From Linnemannia elongata (lineage: Eukaryota; Mortierellomycota; Mortierellomycetes; Mortierellales; Mortierellaceae), in NCBI GenBank assembly GCA_036320915.1, contig JAXBDG010000013.1:248001-312000 (forward strand): 64,000 bases of DNA, in the 5' to 3' direction. The notes beneath the pieces are model-generated. The model searched no databases. It was given only the letters and a program-made list of their open reading frames with translations, and had not been told where the DNA came from. Each line of letters starts with the position of its first letter. The stretch's first letter is position 1. Positions 8,969 to 20,403 of the stretch are shown here, piece after piece. A program made the translations under genes and the position numbers.

Positions 8969-11947
8969 ATGACTTCGATCTCCAAACTCTCCCATGAGGG
9001 AGCCCATCTCTGCGCTGCCCCGCCTCAAGTCGAGCCCAAGGATGTCGGTCCCCTGGCCAGTGCCAGAAAATTGAAACAGCAGGCTGTTTCTTCTGTCCTG
9101 CCCGCCCAAGGAACCAAGGAATCTGAGGAGCCTCAAGAGACTGGTATGTGTAGTACAACTCGCTCATTTTTGTCTGTTTAATGAAGCAATTGATAAATGG
9201 ATCAACCACTCAACAGCACCATTTCTTCATTTTCTGTTGTTAATTCATCCTCATGCATAATAGTCGAGACCAGCCAGACTCCTACCATCCCCTTGGCTCA
9301 GCAGAGCCAAACCGGTGAAGTGTACTTGCCCGAGTCCCTCCCCGAGTCCCAAGATGTCGCCGTGGCCATTAATGTCCAGCTCACCTCTAGCGCCAACGAG
9401 GACAGCGCCCATGTCGAGGCTGTCGAGGACGATGATGAAGATGGCGAGGACGATGACGAGGAGGATGCCATTCGTGTTGTCCGTCTGACATCCCTCGAGG
9501 AGGTTGCGATCACACTCGCGGCCAGGAAGGCTTCTGAAGGTGGAAAGAAGGATGGCGAAGCCGAGGAGGAGAATGATGCTGGAGAAGGAGAGGAGGAGGC
9601 CCAGAATGCTGCTGCTGAGACCGGCGCTCAGGAAGAAGAAGGTGATGCTCAAGGCGGTGCTGCCGGAGCTGGCGAGGAGGAAGCCCATGGTGCTGATGAA
9701 GGCCAGGGAGGAAGCGGCGCCGAGAAGGAGGAGGAGGAAGCTAATGAAGGAAATGTCAAAAAGGAAGAACAGGAGGAGGCAGGTGAAGGTGGTGATGATG
9801 GTGAGCAGGAGGAGGAGGAGGAGGAGGAGGAGAATGCAGGTCCTTCTGTGGTCCGTGCAGCTCGTCCCCGTGCGCCCAAGGGATACAGAGCCAAGCCGTG
9901 CTTTGTCCAGATGATCACCGTAAGTGTTTATCTCTCTTTTGCGTTTTCATATATTTTCCATTGCTTGATCCTCACCTCTGCATCACCTTAAAACAACCCA
10001 GTCTGTGCTTTCAATCTTCTGGATGCTAACACAACCGCTGCTCTTCTACTCAATGTTTGATGTTTTGTAGGAGGCCTTGAACTACTACCGCCACGAGCCC
10101 AAAGGCACAACTCCTACATCGATCAAAAGCTGGATCTCATATACCTACAACCTCGATAACTTGATCATAGAGGCACAGTTCAAGAGTGCACTTGATGTAA
10201 GTTTTTTTTTTCTTTTTTGGTTTCTTTTCCTTCCGTTTGTCTGGATGAATGACTGTGTTTTGTTTGGATGTGGCTTTCTTCGGAGCAGTGTGGATGCATG
10301 TAGCTGACAAGGTGTGGTTCGCTTGTATGTACTTGTTTCTTTTTCTTTTATTTTGTTGCGACTCGCGACTTATTTTAGTACGGTCTTGGTGTTGAGAGGA
10401 TCTTCAAGTGCAGGAGTAAGTGTTCCGCTCCCCCCCCCCCCCCCCCCCTCCTCCTCCTCCTCACCCATCCACCCACTTTCCCACTCGCTCACTCACATCG
10501 CATTTATATCTGATTGCTCTACCCCTACATTCCCGTCACTGTTCAATTCCAACAGTATGATACCAAAGCCTTGAACATCTAAATGCGATCAAAATGTATG
10601 TAATGTTAACAACTAACTCTTTTTTTTTTGTTTGTTTGATCCTTTCGGTTTGCAGAGAGCCGTTCTCGCTTGGTCCTTGTTGACAGGTTGCAGCAGGCTG
10701 GTGGGGATTCTGATAGCGAGGATGATGACGAAGGTGGAGATGAACAGGGTGGTCCTCAGGGCGGTGGTAGTAGGGATGGTCAGGGCCAAGGTCGGGTTGG
10801 TGATAGACAAAGCCAGGTTCAGACTGGTGGTGGTCAAGGCCGAACCCGGTCTCAGTCAGTTACCGGTGGAGCGGAAGGAGGTGCCACTGCTGCTGGTGAG
10901 GAGAACCAAGATGATGGAGGTCGGGCTGGCCTGAATGAAGGCGGCGATTGTGAGGAGGAGGAGCAAGCTCAGGGCCAGTCTGGAGATGAGGACGAAGACG
11001 ACGATGATGATGATGATGGCGATGAGCATGAATACGAAGGAGAGGAGGAGGAAGATGAAGATGAAGATGAAGATGAAGATGAGGATGAGGATGAGGATGA
11101 GGAAGAGGAGGAGTTGGAAGAGGAGGTGGAAGAGGAAGACGAAGAAGAGGAGGAGTATGACGACGACGGCGACGATGAGACTCAGTCTGACAACAGAAGA
11201 CGGTCGAGAAGGATCGCTGCCGCCAAAAAGTCCGTCACGGCTGCTGCCACCAAGAAGTCTCCTGCTCAGTCCAAGAAGCCTGCTGCCCCCGAACCCAAAA
11301 AGGGCAAGGGCCTCACTAAGACTTCGAAGGCTTCCAAGTCCACAAATACTATCAAGGCCTTCGCTGAGGGTGAACCCAAAACTGGTACCCGCAAGTCAGC
11401 CAAGAAAACTGCTGTCGCTCCCGCCACTGAAGCTGCCATCGGCACCAAGGCCGCTGCCGATTCCAAGAAGAAGACCGCCAAAGAGACTCCCGCGTCCAAG
11501 AAGGCTGCCGTTGCCAAGAAGGAGACTGCCAAGAAGAAGACAACCTCCAAGAAGGTCGCTACCCCCAAGAAGACGTACGGGTTCATCAAACTCGCGGCAA
11601 CACAGCCTGCCGCTGCTAGGATTGTTTCCACCCCTGTCTCTGCTTCTTCTACCGTAAAGTCAACCGCAAAGCGTGCCACTCGGGTCTCCAAGAACCAAGA
11701 CGAGGAGAAGGATGAAAAAGCCCCTTTGCATACTGAGGGTTTCACGACCCGATCGTTGAAACGCAAGGCTGATGAGACCGCTGACGCCGAGGAGGAAGAG
11801 GAGGAGGAGGAGGAGGAGGAGGAGGAGCAGAAAAAGAAGAAGGGCACTCAAAGACTTCGTGGCAAGGATGGACGCTTCATATCTGCTGCTTCTGGTCCTT
11901 CCAAGACTCGCGGTTCGTCTGGCCCTTCCAAGGCCCGCAAAGTTTGA
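8969..11947 (+). CDS. Acidic, Lys-rich chromatin-type protein with a linker-histone-like (H15) domain
   Basis: Five exons (8969-9143, 9264-9919, 10071-10196, 10379-10415, 10656-11947) join in frame to 761 residues. After a short N-terminus there is an acidic Glu/Asp/Gly/Ala region (about residues 90-260). A roughly 75-residue block spread over exons 2-5 follows, with CFVQMITEALNYYRH, TTPTSIKSWISYTY, FKSALDYGLGVERIF and SRLVLVDRL. Its spacing resembles the winged-helix H15 domain of linker histones (MITEA, then SIKSWI, then FKSAL-G). Next comes an extreme acidic tract of Asp/Glu repeats (about 400-510), then an alanine/lysine/proline tail like that of histone H1 (AAKK, SKKPA, KKTAKE), another Glu run, and GKDGRFISAASG near the end. 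A nuclear role in chromatin binding is inferred. The H15 assignment is by eye. Exon 4 is only 37 nt, and intron 4 contains a C19 run. Confidence 0.7.
10430..10448. repeat. Homopolymer C19 in an intron
   Basis: A run of 19 C, followed by CTC repeats, lies in intron 4 of the H15-domain gene. Confidence 0.9.
11033..11160 (+). repeat. GAT/GAG/GAA triplet repeats encoding Asp/Glu
   Basis: An imperfect triplet array (gatgaa, gaggat, gaggag units) codes an almost pure Asp/Glu stretch in the H15-domain protein. A second Glu run of the same kind is at about 11790-11830. Confidence 0.85.
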
Positions 11948-13053
11948 GTGCGCGTTGGCGATGTGCATTCTGCTTCCGCGATTAGATCTTTTTTTTTTTT
12001 TTACTGTGCCTTTCACATTTCTCCAATCTCGCAAATCCATATATCTTTTTTCTTTCGTTTTTTCTATCGCTCCAGGTTGAATGGCTTATCCACGACTTAG
12101 CGCCTTTCTTCACTTTGCTCTTTCCATCTTTGTTGCTCAACTATATATCTTTTTATGTTTCGATTCATACATAAACTTTGCTTTATCTACATTTATGAAT
12201 TAAAAAAATAATCTAAAAACGACTTTTCATTTCTTGCAAATGACTCGAGGGACGAGGACGCGTATATTTGCGAGAGATCGGACAGTCGCGACCAGGATCT
12301 TTTTAATGTGAGCGACGCGTCTCTGCCCTCGGGCTTGGGCAACTTCCAGGTGTTCGGGTGCACGTGACACATCCAAAAAGCAAAGAAGTGACGCGATGAA
12401 TGACCATTGGTCGGAGCGCGGGAGGAAGAAAAGGGAGAGAGGTCTCCCGACAAAACAAGATTGAGAGGGTCCGTCCGGGGTATGTCTATTCAGTTTCAAC
12501 CCAAACTTGGCTTCGTGAACTTTTCTTTTACCGGTCATGAGTGGTGTGGTCACAGTGAGAGGCAGGGACAAGAAAGGGAAGAAGGAAGGGAGCCCGGTGT
12601 TTGAATCGTGATAGAAGAGCAAAGAAGAAACACGCGTGTCTGGCCTTCGATTTGACACAACAGCGGAAACCAGGCGACCAGGGGAGGTGGAAGTGAGAGA
12701 CACTACACTCGAGAGATAAATGGACCGTTGCGTGTTCTCTTTATTTAAGAACAAGCTAAGAGGGTGCAGGATGACGATGGAGGGCTATGTGCGTGATGAC
12801 GACGACAAAAGAGGAGGCAGAGGAGGATGGAGAGTCATCACTACCGAGTAAAAGGGAGGAACCTTTTGCCAAATGAGTCCAGTAAAGGCTCTTTTTTTTT
12901 CTTTTTTTCATTTCACCCTTTCCTGTTTCCCGTTCTCCTTTTCTCACTCCATTGCGTTCCTCTTCTCCGATCCTTTCTCTTTTTCTTTTCTTTCTCCTTC
13001 TCCTTTCTTCATAACCCACACCCACGCTTACTACCATCCTCAGTGCGTCCAAG
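11948..13053. other. Intergenic region and SEC24 leader, 1.1 kb
   Basis: It holds the 3' region of the H15-domain gene (AT-rich, T13 run near 11990) and the SEC24 promoter. A CACGTG E-box lies at about 12361. The last 160 bases before the SEC24 ATG are strongly pyrimidine-rich, typical of the leaders in this window. Open frames on either strand here have no recognisable protein features. Confidence 0.5.
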
Positions 13054-16000
13054 ATGGCATACTCGCAGCCACAGACGCCCAACATGCGTCCCGTCGGACA
13101 AGCACCACCTCCAAGACCAGGCTTCAGACCACCCCATCCACAGCAACAACAGCAGGGGCACCCGGGGCAGCCAGGACAGCCATACCCGGGACAACAACAA
13201 CAACCAGGAGCACAGCCGTTCCCACCCAGACCTACTCCTCCTCATTCAGGTCAACAGCAGATGAACTACAGACCCATGGGTCCCGGAAGCAATGGACCCA
13301 GACCCGTACAACAGCAAGGGGCTGCACCACCACGACCCATGCAACAACAGCAGCACAATCAGGATCCTAGCCAACTCCAACAGCAAAATAACAATGCCTT
13401 GAGAAGGCCATCAGCACAGGGTGGTCAAGGGCCCCCTTCGCCTTCAAATCAGAGACCACCCATGGCCACACCACCTTTTGGTTCACAGCAACAGCACCCA
13501 CAGCAGCAGCAGAGACCACCTCCAGCTATGGGTGGCAGTATCCAACAACGCGCTGCGTCACCCATGATCCGACCCGCCAATTTGCCACCACCTGGCTCGC
13601 CAGGCATGCCAAGACCCTTCCAGTCGCCCCAGATCCAGAACAGACCTCCTCCAGGACAGTTTGCAAACCAGGCACAGCAGACTGTTCCGGGTTCGCCTGC
13701 TATGAACCCTGTGGGATTCATGAATGGACCTCCTAACGGACAGAACCGTTCACAACCGCCTACTCCAAGGATGCAGCACCAACAACAGCAAGGACCACCC
13801 ACTTCACAGCAGTTGCACCAGCAGCATCAACAGCCACTTCATCATCATCTTCAACAGCAGCAGCCGCTGCACCAACAACAGCATCCTTCGCAGCCTCCAC
13901 CACCACATTTTGGTCAACAACAGCAACAGCAGCAGCAGCATCCTCCAATGGGCCAGGATCTTGGACTGATGGCTGGTCCTCCTACACCCACACCTCAGAC
14001 TGGAGCATCCAAGTCCAAGAGAATGTACCCAGCCGGAATTAATGCCTACGCAGAACCACCAGCTTACGAAACTACACCCAGCAGCCACGGCTTCCAGCAC
14101 CCAGGAGTTCCCGCCCCTCACCAAGCAGGCGGTATGCAACAGCAGCCTCCTGCACAGGGATCCCAATTCTTTGTTCCTGGAGAGAAGCAGGCCCCTGCAT
14201 TCGGACAGCCCGTTCCTGCTTATCAACAGGGCCTTCAACCTCTTCAAGGACAGTCCCATCAGCCCAATGTGAATCAACTTGCGGGACAGATGGGTGGTAT
14301 GAATCTCGGTAACACTGGGTACGGCGGAGCTCAAGGCATCGTGGTAAGCGACTCCAGAGATATGCTGGCTTTGAACGACGAGGTTTTGTGATAATTATCC
14401 ATCGTTGTCGATCGATATACTGACTTTTTGTATGCCGTTGTTGTTTCTATAGCCCATTTCGACGGTTGCTTTGATGGGTGCGGCACCCAAAATCTACGAT
14501 TTGGATGCACCCCCACCACCCATTCGCTTGCCAGAGACGGTACGAATCTACTCCTGATAGAATGATTTTGACAGGAGTATTTCAACAGTAGAAATCATTT
14601 AGACTAACACGATACCAATTTGTTGTTGGCATGAGTAGGCCTCTATTACACAATCGCCCTTCGCCAACTGCGACCCCTCGTACAAGAGATCGACCCTGAA
14701 TGCGATTCCCGCCACGTCGCAGTTATTGACAAAGTCACGTCTGCCCTTTGGACTTGTCATCACACCGTACCGCAGTGTTAAGGAAGGCGATGTATGTGTT
14801 CATGGATCATTGGATCAGCAGTAAAAATAGGGGAGACAAATTAGATGTTGCGTGGAAAAAAAAAACAATGGCCCGAGATCTAACGGCATTTTTTGTTTTC
14901 TTTTTACAACATGATAGGAGCCTGTGCCCGTCGTGTCAGACTCGATTATTGCTCGTTGTCGTCGATGCAGGACTTATATCAACCCTTTTGTCAAATTTGT
15001 CGAAGGTGGTCAGCGCTGGAAGTGCAACATGTGTTACACACTCAATGAAGGTACGGCATTTATGATACCCCCAAGGGACGAATTTGCACTGTATACATAT
15101 ATATTTGGATGGGATCGATCTAACCCTCTTGTCCTGTGCAATGTTGATAGTGCCGTCATCGTTCGACTATGATTCTCAGACACAGCAACCTGTGGACCGT
15201 TGGCAGCGCAAGGAATTGAACCATGCCGTCGTGGAGTATATAGCGCCCACAGAGTACATGATTCGCCCTCCTCAGCCTTTGGTGTACATGTTTGTGATTG
15301 ACGTGTCCTACCCTGCAATCCAGTGCGGCATGGTGGCCACAGCAGCAACAACTATATTGGAAACGCTTGACAGGATACCCAATGACGAAGGCCGCACCAA
15401 GGTTGGAATCATCACCGTGGACAGCTCCATCCACTTTTACAACCTCAAGGTAAACATTGGCGTTATACAGCTAAAATATGGCTTAACTTTCAATGAGCAA
15501 GAAGTTAGCTGGACATGGAGACTAACACCACTACCCCACCCGTTTTGAATAGGCCGCGTCAGGAGAGCCACAGATGATGGTGGTGTCGGATCTTGAGGAG
15601 GCCTTCTTGCCTCAGCCCCAGGACTTGCTTTGCAATCTCAGCGAGTGCCGATCTGTCCTAGAGGCATTGTTGAACAGGATGAGTGATATGTTCAAGGATA
15701 CCCAGAATGTCGGCAACGCATTGGGCCCAGCCTTGAACTCGGCCTACAAGCTGGTGTCGCCTATTGGAGGAAAGATCTTGTGTCTTCAGGCCAGCTTGCC
15801 TAATCTGGAAGCAGGAGCATTGAAGATGCGTGAGGATCCTAAGCTGTTGGGAACTGCCAAGGAGTCGACCCTACTCCAGTCAGCGTCGTCCTTTTACAAG
15901 TCTCTTGCTGTGGAGTGCTCTAAGTCACAGGTTTGCGTGGACATGTTCCTCTTTGGATCCCAATACTCGGACGTTGCCACCCTCAGTACGTATCTATGTT

Positions 16001-17681
16001 TCCTATTGCCTGCTGTGTTATCAATTGTCCGTTATGAATGTAAGACTAACATGTGGCGTACGTTTTACGGAATACTTGATTAGGCTGTTTGCCCCGATTC
16101 ACAGGAGGAAGTACTTTCTTCTACCCGGCATTCACAGCTGCAAAGTCGGAGGATGCTCTCAAGTTTGCCCATGAATTGGCTGAGTTTTTGTCTCAGAGGA
16201 TTGCGTTGGAGGCTGTGATGCGCGTGAGAGCCTCGAAAGGACTTCGCATGTCGGCCTTTTATGGAAACTTTTTTGTTCGCTCGACCGATTTGCTGTCGCT
16301 GCCCAACGTCCCTCGCGATCAGTCCTACTCGATTGAAATCAGCTTTGACGACAACCTTTCTATCCCTGTTGTGTGCTTCCAGACCGCCCTCTTGCACACT
16401 TCTTCCTCTGGCGAGCGCCGCATTCGTGTGTTGACATTGGCGTTGCCAGTGACGACGAGTCTTTCCGAGTTGTATGCATCGGCGGACCAGGTGGCGATTG
16501 CGACATTGTTGGCGTGCAAGGGAGTGGAGCGTGGCATGAACGCAAAACTGGACGATGCCCGTGATGCGTTAACCAACAAGGTTGTTGATATCCTGGGTGT
16601 TTACAAGACCCACATGACTGCATCCTCCTCTGGCGCCACACCCAATCTCCAAATCTGCGACAACCTCAAGTTGCTCCCACTCCTCACCCTGGGCATGCTC
16701 AAACATGTAAGTTATATTGATCCAGTAGCGGTTTTACTCTTTGCATCTGCTCTTTGACTGACACTAATACTTGTTATCAATCTGATTCTATGTTGCTGTA
16801 TTTATAGGTTGGCCTTCGTGCAGGGTCACAGATTCCATCGGATCTTCGTTCTTATGCGATGCACCTACTGTCAACATTACCTTCTCAATGTTTGATTCCC
16901 TTCCTTCACCCTCGCTTCTACTCTTTACATGATATGCCTGAACACTGCGGAACGATCGGAGACCACGGTATTGAGATGCCTCAGGCGATGAACCTGAGCA
17001 GCGAGCGGCTATCACGATCAGGATTGTTTATGCTGGAGGATGGACAGAACATCTTTTTATGGATTGGTCGAGATGCTGTTCCTCAGCTATGCATGGATCT
17101 CTTTGGCGTCCCTGACTATCAGAGCATTCGCGGCGGCAAGGTAAGCTACACTCATTTGACTCGATAGTTGCCTCCTTGTTAATACTTGTCGTTGTCGACA
17201 CTGCTCCTTGGCAACACAGTGAAATTGCATGTGTTTTTTGTCCCGCAGCTCACAGAGACCTGCGCATATTTGATTATTATCAACACACTTATTTTTCCCA
17301 CTAAATGTACATATGATATAGACGACACTGCCGATATTGGAAACGGATTTCAACCACAGGGTGAACTTGATTGTGAGCAAGGCTCGAGAGATGCGGAGGA
17401 CGTCGTACTACTCTCAGCTGTATATTGTCAAGGAGGATGGCGACCCAGCATTGCGTCTTTGGTTCTTGAGCCATTTGATCGAGGACCGTGCCGAGCCCAT
17501 TATGAGTTACTACCAGTACCTTGGCTACCTTAAGGATCGGGTAAGCTATTTTGCCAGGATGAGTGCATGCAAGGGGGTTAAATTTTGTTCTGGGTGCAGC
17601 TCCTGATGTGGTAGCCATTGCTAACTTATGTTTTTGTTCCCCTTATATTTCATTCAATAGGTCAACAGTGCATCATTCTAA
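13054..17681 (+). CDS. SEC24: COPII coat subunit Sec24
   Basis: Ten exons: 13054-14343, 14453-14539, 14639-14791, 14918-15050, 15151-15449, 15553-15985, 16084-16706, 16808-17140, 17322-17540, 17661-17681. All phases agree and give 1196 residues. The first 430 residues are a disordered Pro/Gln-rich tail. Then follow the Sec24 core: [15 protein letters not shown], the zinc ribbon CRRC...KCNMC (about residues 524-549), the trunk domain ([16 protein letters not shown] strand, [15 protein letters not shown]), the beta-sandwich, helical domain and gelsolin-like repeat ([17 protein letters not shown]). Sec24 binds cargo signals and Sec23 on the ER membrane and builds the inner COPII coat. The last exon codes only VNSASF. 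Length and order match the family, with a longer N-terminal tail than yeast. Confidence 0.95.
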
Positions 17682-18407
17682 GTGCACAGCATTGAAAAAA
17701 GAAAAAAAAAATACGCCCTGCCGAAATGTTGCCCGATTATAGGATTAGCCGCAGAAAGGGAAAGAAAACTAAAGAGAATAAAAGACTATATCGATTTTCC
17801 ATAAAGTTCAATACAATGCTATTGGGGAATATTGGAACTGGGCTTTTGAATGAACAATACGCCTGGCCCTTCCTTTTTTGTTCATGGTCAAGATCTTCTT
17901 GCAGGACGCGTTTGTGGCTAGAGCAACGTTTGGAAATAAGGGGGTATTTTCAGTGTTTTCACCTCCTTTGTGGATATGTTGGCGAGATTGCAACAAACAA
18001 CTTTTGTGGTGGTAAAAAAAAATAATCTACAATTCAGGTATTGGGATAACGTAACGGCACTCCTCAAGGGTGGGGGCGTTTCGTGTGTGTAATTGGGTGG
18101 TGGGACAAAGATGCGCATTTCGATGGAAAGAACTTTACGGCGGCTTGCTGAAGTTGGCCGTTGGGTAAGAATGACGGAGTGTATTCTTTTGAAAGGGTTC
18201 TTTTTGGATCGTTGGGGTGTGAAGTACAGAGGTGGTGATACTAGGTTGGAAGTGTATTGACGGGTGGGGTTTTTTTATTATGGTTCTTTAGTGGTTTGGC
18301 ATGAAAAAAAAGGTAGTTTCGCGAGTGTGCTTGTCATTGTTTAAAAATGCAGCACTTTGACTATATATATATATGATGGGTTCAATTCCACCGAACTTGT
18401 TTTTTTT

Positions 18408-18409
<2 letters not shown>

Positions 18410-18440
<31 letters not shown>

Positions 18441-18449
18441 GGGGGGGGG
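18410..18449. repeat. T30-G10 homopolymer junction
   Basis: Thirty T are followed directly by ten G, with a shorter T run just before. Confidence 0.9.
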
Positions 18450-19198
18450 TCTGTTACTTTTCACCGCTAGTGAACTAGACTATCATTTTCGTGGGAATAT
18501 GATACAGCATTCTCAAAATCCTCCATTCTGAAATGAGATGGGAGCCGGTTTTGCGTTTGAAGGCTTTTTGAAAGACTAGCTACGCCGGTACCGATAACGC
18601 TACTTCCCCCCCTCCTCTACTTACTTTTTTGAGTTTGTAGACGATGACTGCAAGTACACCACCATTAATAGTTACAGGAAGGACAAGGAGAGTTGGTATC
18701 ACGCTGACCATGGACGTCTGGCTGCTGTGCGCAACTGTGCACAAAAAAAAAAAAAAAAAGAAAAAAAAAAGAAAAAAAAAAGAGAGAAAGCGACCAGAAT
18801 GGGGAGGGGACTATTTATTTCAATTTCTTTTGACCTATGCTAAATGCTGACTTTTGAGGTTGAGTGTATAGAGTTTAGGGCTTTTTTTTTTTAGTTGGCG
18901 ATCGATCGGCAGTGCGCGTCACGTCGGGTTCAGGATCGATCAGTAAGCATCTTCTAAATCGGGTTAGTGGCGTTTTTCTCGCTTGTTTTCGGAGGAAGAT
19001 TTGAGAGGGGATGGGGATTGGGGGGGAAGGGGGAGAGGGGAGGAGTATTTTAGACGGCGCATGGTATGGTGTAGACTAGGCATGCATGGGAGAAAGACAA
19101 GGTTGAGATGGATAGGGGTTGAGGAAATTGAAAAGGCGTGGTCGTGGGTGTGATGGGCTTGGCGTGGACATGGGCATGCCATGGTAGCATTGTGCTCT

Positions 19199-19206
<8 letters not shown>

Positions 19207-19237
<31 letters not shown>
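19207..19237. repeat. (TC)15 microsatellite
   Basis: Uninterrupted TC dinucleotide repeat of about 15 units. Confidence 0.95.
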
Positions 19238-19239
<2 letters not shown>

Positions 19240-19957
19240 ATAGGCGGCGGGACATGGAGGGGGAGAAAACCAAAATCAAGGCATGCAGAAAAAGGATCAT
19301 ACTCTGTCTATTTCGAAGAATTTGTAATGATGTCCTGTGACGAAGGGGAAGGAGGTAGGGCAAAAAAAAAAAAAAAAAAAGAGCTGCATAGCCTAGGGAT
19401 TATTATGTAGAGTGTTCTTGCATCCGGTTTAGTGTGAATTGTGCTGCATTTTCGGCGCCCTTGCTCTCTGTTGTGTCCTGCTGTTGGCTTATGCTCTTTG
19501 TGCTCCCCGCCTTCATTGGTCGTGACCATACGACTGTTTCGGTGAGAACTATGTAACATGAGCAAGGTGAGGGATATATGAACAGAGAGAAGAATTGAGA
19601 GCCATTCAAGTATTTTTTTTTGGTGGTGGGGGAGAAGAGTGATCGAGTGTTGGTGGGAGTGGCAGGATGGAGTGCCTGCGTACCTGCCTGCGAGTGTGAA
19701 GGGAGAGAGCAGGAGGAAAATGTGAAAACGAGGGCAGAGAAAAAACGAGGTTTGGGAAGAGAAGGGAAGGGAAAGAATGAGGAGGAGGGAGGACTGCAGG
19801 TACAATGAGTACAGTAGAGAGGAAGATAGAAAATGAGAGCCCGGGGTTTTTTGTCTGAAGTGTACAGTACAGTACAGTACTTCGGATGGGAAGGGTGGGG
19901 AGGGAGTGTGGTTTGTTGACATTGTTATTTTTCTTTTGTGTTTTTTCTTTGAGCAAG

Positions 19958-19989
<32 letters not shown>
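19958..19989. repeat. Homopolymer A32
   Basis: Thirty-two uninterrupted A in the intergenic region before the histidine kinase. Confidence 0.95.
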
Positions 19990-19997
<8 letters not shown>

Positions 19998-20380
19998 GAT
20001 GAGAGCATGAAAACTAGTTTTTGACGCCGAAATCGATTTACCCCCTCACACTACACTCGCGCAAGCTAGAATAAACAGGCAAGTAGGACATTTTTTGACT
20101 TCATGACGCGAGTTGTTGTTGTTTCCTTGTGGTTGCTCTGCTCTGAAATTTCAAAGAATTCGACAGCCATGAACATCGCGCACTCGCCTGTTTTTTCTTT
20201 TCCTAGATGGCTTTGTTTGTTTTTTGCATGTCCGCTACATTTGTTGTTATTTTGTTTGTAGATGGACGAGAAAGAGAAAGTGACTGCATAGAGAAGACAG
20301 AAAGGCAACACTTGGATAGAAAAGGGTTGCGGAAAACAGTAACAAACAACAACAACATTGACGCCCACGGCATGGCATGG

Positions 20381-20403
20381 GATAGGATAGGATAGGATAG
20401 GAT
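20381..20403. repeat. GATAG minisatellite
   Basis: Four to five tandem copies of GATAG in the gene-poor region. Confidence 0.9.

Noticed and set aside
9251..11847. Long minus-strand and alternative plus-strand frames over the acidic repeat gene
   Set aside because: They arise from GAG/GAT triplet repeats read in other frames (poly-Ser, poly-Arg/Met). The spliced Asp/Glu frame connects a linker-histone-like domain and is preferred.
12227..12754. A 175-codon minus-strand frame before SEC24
   Set aside because: No recognisable protein features, poor start context and a position inside the presumed SEC24 promoter. Chance openness is more likely.
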